A stretch of 7,390 bases of DNA. It comes from Lentzea sp. (GTDB taxonomy: Bacteria; Actinomycetota; Actinomycetes; Mycobacteriales; Pseudonocardiaceae). Of this stretch, positions 1 through 6,873 are shown one piece after another. A program made the translations under genes and the position numbers. How positions within the stretch are numbered: position 1 is the stretch's first letter; every line of letters begins with the position of its first letter. Location of the stretch: assembly GCA_030146905.1 (NCBI GenBank), contig JASLAV010000555.1, positions 1-7,390 on the forward strand, written 5' to 3'. The notes beneath the pieces were generated by a model. The model was not told the origin of the DNA and made no database searches. It worked only from the letters and a program-made list of their open reading frames with translations.

Positions 1-1841
1 ACTCGACTGAACCCGGCTCGACCTCCGACTCGGCACCCGGCTCGTCCGGGTCGCCGCGGGAGAGGGCCGCCGCCCGGCGGCGGTACCGGAACTTCCGGAA
101 GGTGGGGTACCGGCCCGTGCCGGAGGGCTCTGCCGACCCCGGCATCGAGGCTGACCCCGCGAAGGAGGCTCCTGAGGGGGAGCCGGCCGCTGGGGCCAAG
201 CCAGGTGAGACCAAGCCGGCCGAGACTGAACCGGTCGCGGAGACCAAGCCGGTCACCGAGACCAAGCCTGCCGCCGAGGCCAAGGCTGCCTCACCGGTCG
301 AGGTGCCTCAGCCGGCCGGGGTCGCCACCGCCACCCTCCCGCCGCCCTCACCGTGGCAGGGCCCGCCCCGCCACCTGTCCCCCGCCGCGGCCATGTCCGC
401 CCCCGGCGTCCCCTTCATGCCCTGGTGGAGGCCGCCCACGGCCGGCGCTCCCACCCAGGTGATGGTCGTCGGTCTCATCGCGGGACTGGCCGGCGCGTTC
501 CTCGCACCGCCCTCGAACGGCATCGGCTGGTTCCTCGCGGGTCTGTGCGGTGTCGGTGCGGTGCTGTTCTACGCGGGCAGGCCGACGGTCGAGCGCGCGC
601 TGTGGCTGGTGGCGGCGCTGGCGTTCCTCGCGATGGGCTTCCTGCGGGCCGCCGAGTGGATCTTCCCGCTGTGCGTCCTGGCGTCCATGCTCTGCGGCTC
701 GATGGCGATGGTGGGCGGCAGGACCGTGCGGGGGCTCGTCTTCGGCGCCGTCGGCGTCGGGCTGGCGGGGCTGCGGTCCATCCCGTGGGTCGCGAAGGGG
801 CTGAGCAGGCGGGGGCCGATCGGCATCAGGCCGTTCCTCTCCGCCGGTGTGGCCGCGTTGCTGCTGCTGGTCTTCGGGTCGTTGCTGGCGGGCGCGGACA
901 AGGGGTTCAACAACTTCCTCGAGAACCTGGTACCGGACCTGGAAATCGGCGGCTTCGTGCGCATGGGGTTCTTCGGGGTCGTCGCGGCGCTCGGGGCGTT
1001 GGGGGCCTGCTACCTCGTGGCGGCGCCGCCGGCGATCGACGAGGACGACGAGGTGAAGCCAGGTTCGTTGCGGCTCAAGGACTACGGGTTGCCGGTCGGC
1101 GTGCTCGTGTTGCTGTTCACCGGTTTCGTCGGGACGCAGCTCGCCGTTCTGTTCGGTGGCGAGGCCTACGTGATGCGGACGTCGGGCGTCACGTTCGCCG
1201 AGTACGCGCGGTCCGGCTTCTGGCAGTTGCTGTGGGTCGCGGTGCTGACGCTCGGTGTCATCGCGGGCGTCGCGCGGTTCGCGATCAAGCGGACGGCTCG
1301 TGAACAGTTGTGGCTGCGCGTACTTCTCGGTTCACTGGCCGTTCTCACACTCGTCATCGTGGCGAGTGCCTTGAGCCGCATGTGGTTCTACCAGCAGGCG
1401 TACGGGTGGACGGTGCTGCGGCTGCTCGTCGCGTCGTGCGAGGTGTGGCTGGCCGTCGTCTACGTGATGGTGATCGCGGGCGGGATCTCGTTGCGCGCCA
1501 ACTGGTTGCCGAAGGCGATCGTCGCGACCGGGACCGCGTTCTTCCTCGCGGTGGTCGTGATGAACCCCGAACGCGTGGTCGCCGACCACAACGTTTCCCG
1601 GTTCGCGGAGACGAAGAAGATCGACACGACCTACCTGTCGCGGTTGTCGGAGGACGCGGTGCCGGCGCTCGTGAGGCTGCCGGAGCCGGAACGCTCGTGT
1701 GCCTTGCGGTGGTTGAAGAACCGCTACTTCGAGCAGGACTGGAGGGACTTCAACCTCGCGCGCCACAACGCGAGGAAGTCACTCGAAAGTGTTGCGGTGA
1801 CTGAGGTCACCTGTGAGTCGACCTACTCCGAAGAGCGGTAA
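1..1841 (+). CDS. DUF4153/DUF4173-family polytopic membrane protein (5' end outside window)
   Basis: Function unknown; an integral membrane protein by sequence. The first complete codon in the window is at position 3. A GTG at 102 would give 579 residues, but the same frame stays open to the left edge, and 30 of the 33 codons before that GTG end in G or C, so the true start is probably upstream. Numbering from the GTG: residues 1-117 are a hydrophilic Pro/Glu/Lys/Ala-rich tail with KPxxET-like repeats at about 32-63. About a dozen hydrophobic segments follow, from residue 118 to 487. The C-terminal signature is typical of the family as I recall it: AYGWTVLRL (433-441) in a late membrane segment, then NPERVVADHNVSRF (488-501) and a soluble tail with YLSRLSEDAVPAL (511-523). 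The TAA stop is at 1839-1841, 32 bp before the synthetase gene on the same strand, so co-transcription is possible. Family assignment is fairly sure; any role in polymer synthesis is a guess. Confidence 0.85.
   Translation, partial: STEPGSTSDSAPGSSGSPRERAAARRRYRNFRKVGYRPVPEGSADPGIEADPAKEAPEGEPAAGAKPGETKPAETEPVAETKPVTETKPAAEAKAASPVEVPQPAGVATATLPPPSPWQGPPRHLSPAAAMSAPGVPFMPWWRPPTAGAPTQVMVVGLIAGLAGAFLAPPSNGIGWFLAGLCGVGAVLFYAGRPTVERALWLVAALAFLAMGFLRAAEWIFPLCVLASMLCGSMAMVGGRTVRGLVFGAVGVGLAGLRSIPWVAKGLSRRGPIGIRPFLSAGVAALLLLVFGSLLAGADKGFNNFLENLVPDLEIGGFVRMGFFGVVAALGALGACYLVAAPPAIDEDDEVKPGSLRLKDYGLPVGVLVLLFTGFVGTQLAVLFGGEAYVMRTSGVTFAEYARSGFWQLLWVAVLTLGVIAGVARFAIKRTAREQLWLRVLLGSLAVLTLVIVASALSRMWFYQQAYGWTVLRLLVASCEVWLAVVYVMVIAGGISLRANWLPKAIVATGTAFFLAVVVMNPERVVADHNVSRFAETKKIDTTYLSRLSEDAVPALVRLPEPERSCALRWLKNRYFEQDWRDFNLARHNARKSLESVAVTEVTCESTYSEER
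195..290 (+). repeat. Low-complexity KPxxET repeat in the N-terminal tail
   Basis: The 13-mer GAGACCAAGCCGG occurs at 207-219 and 240-252, with a one-base variant at 258-270. They sit inside a run encoding degenerate hexapeptides (KPGET, KPAET, KPVTET, KPAAEA). The 18 bp period between the last two copies suggests in-register duplication. It encodes a charged, probably disordered cytoplasmic tail ahead of the first membrane helix. It is not a mobile or CRISPR-type repeat. Confidence 0.6.
1796..1811. promoter_or_regulatory. Perfect inverted repeat GGTGAC-TGAG-GTCACC upstream of the synthetase gene
   Basis: Arms 1796-1801 and 1806-1811 are perfect 6 bp reverse complements separated by 4 bp. 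They lie within the last codons of the DUF4153-like gene and about 62 bp before the ATG at 1874. The geometry would suit a dimeric repressor or activator site. It could also be chance within coding DNA, because no second copy was found in the window. It is not followed by a T-run, so it does not look like an intrinsic terminator. Confidence 0.25.
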
Positions 1842-1856
1842 CCCGTTAACCGCAGG

Positions 1857-1862
1857 TAAAGT
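1857..1862 (+). promoter_or_regulatory. Possible -10 box TAAAGT before the synthetase gene
   Basis: TAAAGT fits the actinobacterial TANNNT -10 pattern and lies in the short gap after the DUF4153-like stop codon. No good -35 hexamer sits 16-19 bp upstream. If it is used, transcription would begin near 1868-1870, almost at the ATG at 1874, which would favour a start codon further in, such as GTG 1907. It is a weak call made by eye. Confidence 0.2.
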
Positions 1863-1873
1863 CGCAGGTCTGC

Positions 1874-4800
1874 ATGTCTGCCGAGAGGGTGAGAAGTGAC
1901 GCTCAAGTGACCATTGCGGCTGAACCCGTTGTCCTTCGATCGATGTTCACGGCAGGCGAGGCGCCCGCACCGCGCACGCTCCTGGACATCCTGCGCACGA
2001 GTGCCGCACAGCACCCGGACGCGCTGGCCGTCGACGACGGCACCACCGCACTGACGTACCGGGCGTTGCTCTCGGAAGTGCTGGAGCTCAAGGAAAAACT
2101 CGCCGCTGAAGGTGTCGGGGTCGGTGACCGCGTCGGCATCCGCGTGCCGTCGGGGACCGCCGACCTCTACGTCTCGATCCTCGCGACCCTCGCGGCGGGC
2201 GCCGCCTACGTGCCCGTCGACTTCGAGGACCCCGAGGAGCGGGCGGAGCTCGTCTTCGGCGAGGCGCAGGTGAGTGCCGTGCTCGGCGAGCGCCGGTCCC
2301 TCGCGGTGCACGGCACCACGATCGGCGTTCCCGGCGAACCCGGCCCGGACAACGACGCGTGGATCATCTTCACGTCCGGTTCCACCGGAAAGCCCAAGGG
2401 CGTCGCGGTCACGCACCGCAGCGCCGCCGCGTTCGTCGACGCCGAGGCGCGGCTGTTCCTGCAGGACGACCCCATCGGACCGGAAGACCGCGTCCTGGCG
2501 GGGCTTTCCGTCGCGTTCGACGCCTCCTGCGAGGAGATGTGGCTCGCGTGGCGGTACGGAGCCTGCCTGGTGCCCGCGCCGCGGTCGCTGGTGCGCACCG
2601 GGATGGACCTCGGCCCGTGGCTGGTCGAGCAGGAGATCACCGTCGTCTCCACGGTGCCGACGCTGGCCGCGCTGTGGCCGGTCGAGGCGCTGGACGACGT
2701 GCGGCTGCTGATCTTCGGCGGCGAGGCCTGCCCGCCGGAGCTCGCGGAGCGCCTCGCCGTGGACGGCCGCGAGGTCTGGAACACCTACGGCCCGACGGAG
2801 GCGACCGTCGTCGCCTGCGCCGCGCGGATGACCGGTGACGGTCCCGTGCGCATCGGGCTGCCGCTGGACGGCTGGGAACTCGTCGTCGTCGACCCGCGGG
2901 GCGAGGTCGTGCCGATGGGCGAGTCCGGCGAACTGGTGATCGGCGGCGTCGGCCTGGCGCGCTACCTCGACCCCGAGAAGGACGCCCAGAAGTACGCGCC
3001 GCTGCCCTCGATGGGCTGGGACCGCGCGTACCGCAGCGGTGACATGGTCCGCGCCGATCCCGAAGGCCTCGTCTTCCTGGGCCGCGCGGACGAGCAGATC
3101 AAGCTCGGCGGGCGCCGGATCGAGCTCGGCGAGGTCGACTCCGCGCTGGCAGCGCTGCCCGGCATCGCCGGTGCCGCCGCTGCCGTGCGCACGACGCGGG
3201 GCGGCAACCAGATCCTCGTGGGCTACGTCGTGACTGACGGAGAGTTCGACCAGGAGGCCGCGGTCGAGCAGCTGCGTGCCGAGCTGCCCGCCGCGCTGGT
3301 GCCGTTGATCGCGGTCGTCGAGACGCTGCCGACGCGCACGTCCGGCAAGGTCGACCGCGCCGCGCTGCCGTGGCCGCTGGAGTCGATGGACACCGCGGGC
3401 GTGGTCTTCTCCGGCCTCGAGGGCTGGCTCGCGGAGCAGTGGGCCGCCGTGCTCGGTTCCGGGCCCGCTTCCGAGGGCGCGAACTTCTTCTCGTCCGGCG
3501 GCAGCTCGCTGGGCGCGGCCCAGCTCGTCTCGATGATCCGCACGCGCTACCCGAGCACCTCCGTGTCGGACATCTACCAGAACCCGACGCTGTACAAGCT
3601 CGCGCGGCGCCTGGAGTCGTACGGCGAGACCGCCGAGGTGCACGAGGTCGCACCGACGCCGCGCTGGACCGGCGTGCTGCAGACGTTGCTGATGATCCCG
3701 CTGCTGACCATCTCGGGCGCGCGGTGGGTCGTGGCGCTGACGGCGCTGTCGAACGTGCTGGGCTGGACCTCCGTCTCGTGGTGGTGGGTCGTCGCCGGGG
3801 CCGTGGTGTTCCTGAGCCCCGCCGGACGGCTGGCGATCTCCGCGGGAGGCGCGCGGCTGCTGCTGCGGGGCGTGAAGCCCGGCGAATACCCGCGGGGCGG
3901 ATCCGTGCACCTGCGGCTGTGGACCGCCGAGATGCTGGCGACGATGTCGCGTGCGACCGAGCTGTCCGGCTCGTGGGTCACGCACTACGCGAGGGCGTTG
4001 GGCGCGAAGATCGGCCCCGGTGTCGACCTGCACTCGTTGCCGCCGGTCACCGGCATGCTGAAGGTCGGGCGCGGCGCCGCCGTCGAACCCGAGGTCGACC
4101 TGTCCGGCTGGTGGCTGGACGGCGACAGGCTGCGCATCGGCCGCATCCGGATCGGCGCCGGCGCGACCGTGGGGGCGCGCAGCACGCTGTTCCCCGGTGC
4201 GCGGATCGGCAAGCGGGCCGAGGTGGCGCCCGGTTCGGGCGTCGTGCGTTCCGTGCCGACCGGTCAGCGCTGGGCGGGCGTGCCCGCGACCCGCGAGGGC
4301 AAGGCGGCGCGCTCGTTCCCGTCGCACCGCCCGCCGCGCTCGCGCTTCTGGAACCTCATGTACGGCGTCTCGTCCGGTCTGCTCGCCGCGCTGCCGTTGC
4401 TGGCGGCGGCTCCCGCCGTGCTGTACGTGCTGCGGCAGCCGGTGACGCTGACATCGGCGTTGTGGGACGTCCCGGTCGCCTCCGCGATCTGGTTCGGCTC
4501 GTACGCCCTGCTGGTGCTGGTCGCCGTGCGGTCGCTGGGCATCGGCATGGTCGAGGGCCACTACCCCGTGCACAGCCGGGTGGCGTGGCAGGCGTGGACG
4601 ACCGAGCGGCTGATGAACCACGCGCGCTCGGCCCTGTTCCCGCTCTACGCGTCGCTGTTCACGCCGGTGTGGCTGCGGCTGCTCGGCATGAGGGTCGGCC
4701 GTCACGTCGAGGCGTCCACCGTGGTCGCGCTGCCGAAGATGACCAGCGTGGGCGACGGCGCGTTCCTGGCCGACGACACGATGGTCGCGACCTACGAGCT

Positions 4801-5680
4801 CGGCGGCGGCTGGCTGCGCATCGCGAACGCCCGCGTGGGCAAGCGGGCGTTCCTGGGCAACTCCGGCATGACCGCGCCCGGCCGCAACGTGCCGAAGGGC
4901 GGGCTCGTCGGCGTGCTGTCGGCGGCGCCGAAGCGCGCCAAGGCCGGGTCGTCGTACCTGGGCATGCCTCCGATGAAGCTGCCGCGGGCGGCCGAGGTGT
5001 CGGACCAGTCGCGCACGTTCGACCCGCCGAAGCACCTCATGTGGGCGCGGGCGCTGGTGGAGCTGTGCCGGTTCGTCCCGGTCGTGCTGAACGTGGCTCT
5101 CGTCGTGCTGGTGCTGTTCGCGCTGAAGGAGTTCGGGCTCTGGTGGTCCGGCGTGGTGCTCCTGGGCGCCGGCGTCGCGGCCTGCCTGGTCGCGGTGATC
5201 GCCAAGTGGGCGCTCGTCGGCCGTTTCAAGGTGCGCGAGTACCCGCTGTGGTCGGCGTTCGTGTGGCGCAACGAGCTGGCGGACACGTTCGTCGAGGTGC
5301 TCGCGGTGCCGTGGCTGATCGGCTTCTCCGGCGGCACGCCGCTGATGAACCTGTGGCTGCGGTCGCTGGGCGCGTCGGTCGGCCGTGGCGTGTGGTGCGA
5401 GTCGTACTGGCTGCCGGAGGCCGACCTGGTCTCGCTGGGCGCCGGTGCGTCGGTCAACCGCGGCTGCGTCGTGCAGACGCACCTGTTCCACGACAGGATC
5501 CTGCGCATGGACCGCGTCACCCTCGCCGAGGGCGCCACTTTGGGCCCGCACGGCATCGTGCTGCCCGGCGTGTCCGTCGGCGCCCACACCACCATCGGAC
5601 CCGCCTCGCTGGTCATGCGCGGAGAGGATGTACCGTCGGGAACCCGTTGGCTGGGCAACCCGATCTCCGCGTGGACATGA
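1874..5680 (+). CDS. pls: Pls/PosA-family nonribosomal peptide synthetase (epsilon-poly-L-lysine synthetase-like)
   Basis: Predicted membrane-bound single-module synthetase that activates one amino acid and polymerises it through isopeptide bonds. The adenylation domain (about 30-500) shows LAAGAAYVPVD (106-116), TSGSTGKPKGV (167-177), NTYGPTEATV (303-312), YRSGDM (386-391), GRADEQIKLGGR (403-414) and catalytic Lys492. The thiolation domain (about 510-582) has FFSSGGSSL with phosphopantetheine Ser545. Paired hydrophobic segments near 600-625/632-650, 828-853/865-890 and 1058-1084/1088-1113 bracket three soluble domains (about 655-810, 890-1050, 1120-1268) carrying hexapeptide-like repeats (IGAGATVGA, VGDGAFLAD, LGAGASV). 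There is no classical condensation or thioesterase domain. This order and length match Pls of Streptomyces albulus, about 1.3 kb of residues. Pocket residues aligned to GrsA are D216 A217 E220 S259 I280 G282 T304 V312 V313 K492, close to the lysine code. The start is uncertain: ATG 1874 has only AGGT before it, whereas GTG 1907 (1257 residues) has a purine-rich GAGAAG 10 bp upstream. Confidence 0.93.
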   Translation: MSAERVRSDAQVTIAAEPVVLRSMFTAGEAPAPRTLLDILRTSAAQHPDALAVDDGTTALTYRALLSEVLELKEKLAAEGVGVGDRVGIRVPSGTADLYVSILATLAAGAAYVPVDFEDPEERAELVFGEAQVSAVLGERRSLAVHGTTIGVPGEPGPDNDAWIIFTSGSTGKPKGVAVTHRSAAAFVDAEARLFLQDDPIGPEDRVLAGLSVAFDASCEEMWLAWRYGACLVPAPRSLVRTGMDLGPWLVEQEITVVSTVPTLAALWPVEALDDVRLLIFGGEACPPELAERLAVDGREVWNTYGPTEATVVACAARMTGDGPVRIGLPLDGWELVVVDPRGEVVPMGESGELVIGGVGLARYLDPEKDAQKYAPLPSMGWDRAYRSGDMVRADPEGLVFLGRADEQIKLGGRRIELGEVDSALAALPGIAGAAAAVRTTRGGNQILVGYVVTDGEFDQEAAVEQLRAELPAALVPLIAVVETLPTRTSGKVDRAALPWPLESMDTAGVVFSGLEGWLAEQWAAVLGSGPASEGANFFSSGGSSLGAAQLVSMIRTRYPSTSVSDIYQNPTLYKLARRLESYGETAEVHEVAPTPRWTGVLQTLLMIPLLTISGARWVVALTALSNVLGWTSVSWWWVVAGAVVFLSPAGRLAISAGGARLLLRGVKPGEYPRGGSVHLRLWTAEMLATMSRATELSGSWVTHYARALGAKIGPGVDLHSLPPVTGMLKVGRGAAVEPEVDLSGWWLDGDRLRIGRIRIGAGATVGARSTLFPGARIGKRAEVAPGSGVVRSVPTGQRWAGVPATREGKAARSFPSHRPPRSRFWNLMYGVSSGLLAALPLLAAAPAVLYVLRQPVTLTSALWDVPVASAIWFGSYALLVLVAVRSLGIGMVEGHYPVHSRVAWQAWTTERLMNHARSALFPLYASLFTPVWLRLLGMRVGRHVEASTVVALPKMTSVGDGAFLADDTMVATYELGGGWLRIANARVGKRAFLGNSGMTAPGRNVPKGGLVGVLSAAPKRAKAGSSYLGMPPMKLPRAAEVSDQSRTFDPPKHLMWARALVELCRFVPVVLNVALVVLVLFALKEFGLWWSGVVLLGAGVAACLVAVIAKWALVGRFKVREYPLWSAFVWRNELADTFVEVLAVPWLIGFSGGTPLMNLWLRSLGASVGRGVWCESYWLPEADLVSLGAGASVNRGCVVQTHLFHDRILRMDRVTLAEGATLGPHGIVLPGVSVGAHTTIGPASLVMRGEDVPSGTRWLGNPISAWT
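1883..1909 (+). promoter_or_regulatory. Shine-Dalgarno-like purine run and alternative GTG start of the synthetase
   Basis: The purine-rich stretch GAGAGGGTGAGAAG at 1883-1896 ends 10 bp before an in-frame GTG at 1907. It resembles a ribosome binding site more than the AGGT at 1866-1869 before ATG 1874 does. Starting at 1907 gives a protein beginning MTIAAEPVVLRSMF, with the conserved region intact. A third in-frame option is GTG 1889. The evidence does not settle the choice. Confidence 0.35.
5677..5680 (+). promoter_or_regulatory. ATGA stop-start overlap between synthetase and peptidase
   Basis: The peptidase ATG (5677-5679) overlaps the synthetase TGA stop (5678-5680). No strong Shine-Dalgarno sequence lies in the 15 bp upstream. 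This arrangement usually means translation of the second gene depends on ribosomes finishing the first, giving a fixed ratio of the two proteins. Confidence 0.8.
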
Positions 5681-6873
5681 GCTTCTCCGTACACCATTAC
5701 GCATTAGAGCTTGACTACAAGCCGCACTCCGCGCGCCTGTCCGGGCGCGCGGTGTTGCAGGCTTCCTGCGGCTCCCTCAGTTCGTTCTCGCTGTCCTTCG
5801 GTCCGTTGCGGGTCTCGAAGGTGCTGGTGAACGGCAAACCCGCGCGGTACGGGCATTCAGGCGGCGTCCTGAACGTCCGCGCGGCCGTGCGCGGGTCCTT
5901 CTCGGTCGAGGTCCGCTACTCGGGGACGCCGGTGCCGGTGTCCACTCCGGAGTGGGGCGACCTCGGCTGGGACCAGCTCACGGACGGCTCGATCGTGGCG
6001 TCGCAGCCGATCGGCGCTCCGTCGTGGTTCCCGTGCCTGGACGAACCGTCGTCGAAGGCGACGTACGACCTGGAGGTGACCGCGCCCTCGTCGTACACCG
6101 TGGTGTGCAACGGGGTTCTCGTGGACGGCAGGATCTCCGGCAGCACCACGCGCTGGAAGTACGTGATGGCCGCGCCCATGGCCACCTACCTGGCGACCGT
6201 GCAGATCGGACAGTACGTCGAGGCGCTGCCCGGCGTGTGGGCCCCTGCCCGGCTGCGCAGGCTCGTGGCGCACGACTTCGCCCGGCAGGACCAGATGATC
6301 TCGCTGTTCTCGTCGCTGTTCGGGCCCTACCCGTTCGCCACGTACTCGGTCGTGGTGACCGACGACGCGCTGGACGTGCCGGTGGAGGCCCAGGGCCTGT
6401 CGACGTTCGGCGCCAACCACGTGGACGGCAGGCGGGGAGCGGAACGGCTGGTGGCCCACGAGCTGGCGCACCAGTGGTTCGGCAACTCGGTCGGAATCGC
6501 CGCGTGGGAGCACATCTGGCTCAACGAGGGCTTCGCCAGCTACTCGGAGTGGCTGTGGTCGGAGGCCTCCGGTGGCCGGTCGGCGGACGCCTGCGCCGCG
6601 GGAGCCGGGGACCTGTTGCGGCGCCTGCCCCAGGACATCGTGATCGGACGGCCCTGCCGGTCCGGCTGGTTCGACGACAGGGTCTACAAGCGCGGGGCGT
6701 TGACGTTGCACGCGCTGCGGCGCGAGATGGGCGACGACTCGTTCTTCGCGCTCCTGCGGGAGTGGTGCGAGCGCAACCGGCACGGTGTCGTGACGACCGA
6801 GGACTTCCTGTCCCTCGCCGGGCACCGCGACCTGCTCTCCCGCTGGCTCTTCGAGCCGGAGCTGCCGCGTTAG
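5677..6873 (+). CDS. M1-family zinc metallopeptidase, short form, coupled to the synthetase
   Basis: A 398-residue gluzincin that probably removes N-terminal residues from peptides. The zinc site is HELAH (261-265) plus E284, exactly HEXXH-X18-E, in the context HQWFGN and IWLNEGFASY. Tyr337 in VYKRGALTLHALR fits the conserved transition-state tyrosine. An N-terminal beta-domain precedes the catalytic domain. The exopeptidase GXMEN motif appears replaced by PVEAQ (235-239), with E237 in the glutamate place. There is no signal peptide or membrane helix, so it should be cytosolic, and it ends right after the catalytic domain without the large C-terminal domain of PepN-type enzymes. The ATG overlaps the synthetase stop (ATGA), and in-frame GTG 5671 is an alternative start. 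S. albulus has a zinc aminopeptidase (Pld) that degrades epsilon-poly-lysine, so polymer trimming or self-protection is a reasonable inference, not shown by sequence. Codon 10 is TTA. Confidence 0.92.
   Translation: MSFSVHHYALELDYKPHSARLSGRAVLQASCGSLSSFSLSFGPLRVSKVLVNGKPARYGHSGGVLNVRAAVRGSFSVEVRYSGTPVPVSTPEWGDLGWDQLTDGSIVASQPIGAPSWFPCLDEPSSKATYDLEVTAPSSYTVVCNGVLVDGRISGSTTRWKYVMAAPMATYLATVQIGQYVEALPGVWAPARLRRLVAHDFARQDQMISLFSSLFGPYPFATYSVVVTDDALDVPVEAQGLSTFGANHVDGRRGAERLVAHELAHQWFGNSVGIAAWEHIWLNEGFASYSEWLWSEASGGRSADACAAGAGDLLRRLPQDIVIGRPCRSGWFDDRVYKRGALTLHALRREMGDDSFFALLREWCERNRHGVVTTEDFLSLAGHRDLLSRWLFEPELPR
5704..5706 (+). promoter_or_regulatory. Rare TTA leucine codon, codon 10 of the peptidase
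   Basis: The codons from 5689 run GTA CAC CAT TAC GCA TTA GAG CTT, which is unusually AT-rich for this window. TTA is the rarest codon in high-GC actinomycetes. In Streptomyces it is read only by the developmentally controlled bldA tRNA and often marks regulatory or specialised-metabolism genes. I found no other in-frame TTA in the window by eye. Confidence 0.6.
6870..6873. other. Tail-to-tail overlap of convergent stop codons
   Basis: The peptidase TAG (6871-6873) and the minus-strand TAA (6872-6870) share bases in TTAG. No terminator can therefore fit between the genes, and each transcript must run into the 3' end of the other unless terminated inside coding sequence. Confidence 0.85.

Noticed and set aside
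1836..1852. Imperfect hairpin CGGTAA-CCCG-TTAACCG at the end of the DUF4153-like gene as a terminator
   Set aside because: The stem is only 6 bp with a bulged base and there is no following T-run. It is too weak to call a terminator or operator.
3370..5676. Long plus-strand open frame leading without a stop into the peptidase frame
   Set aside because: Upstream of 5671 the translation is low-complexity Arg/Gly/Ala, out of frame with the real synthetase. Peptidase homology begins only at MSFSVHHYALELDY, so there is no fusion.
1823..5704. A 1293-codon open frame on the minus strand covering the whole synthetase gene
   Set aside because: It mirrors the synthetase in GC-rich DNA, and its product is an Arg/His/Gln/Asp-rich composition with no recognisable domain. 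The plus-strand frame has clear adenylation and thiolation motifs.
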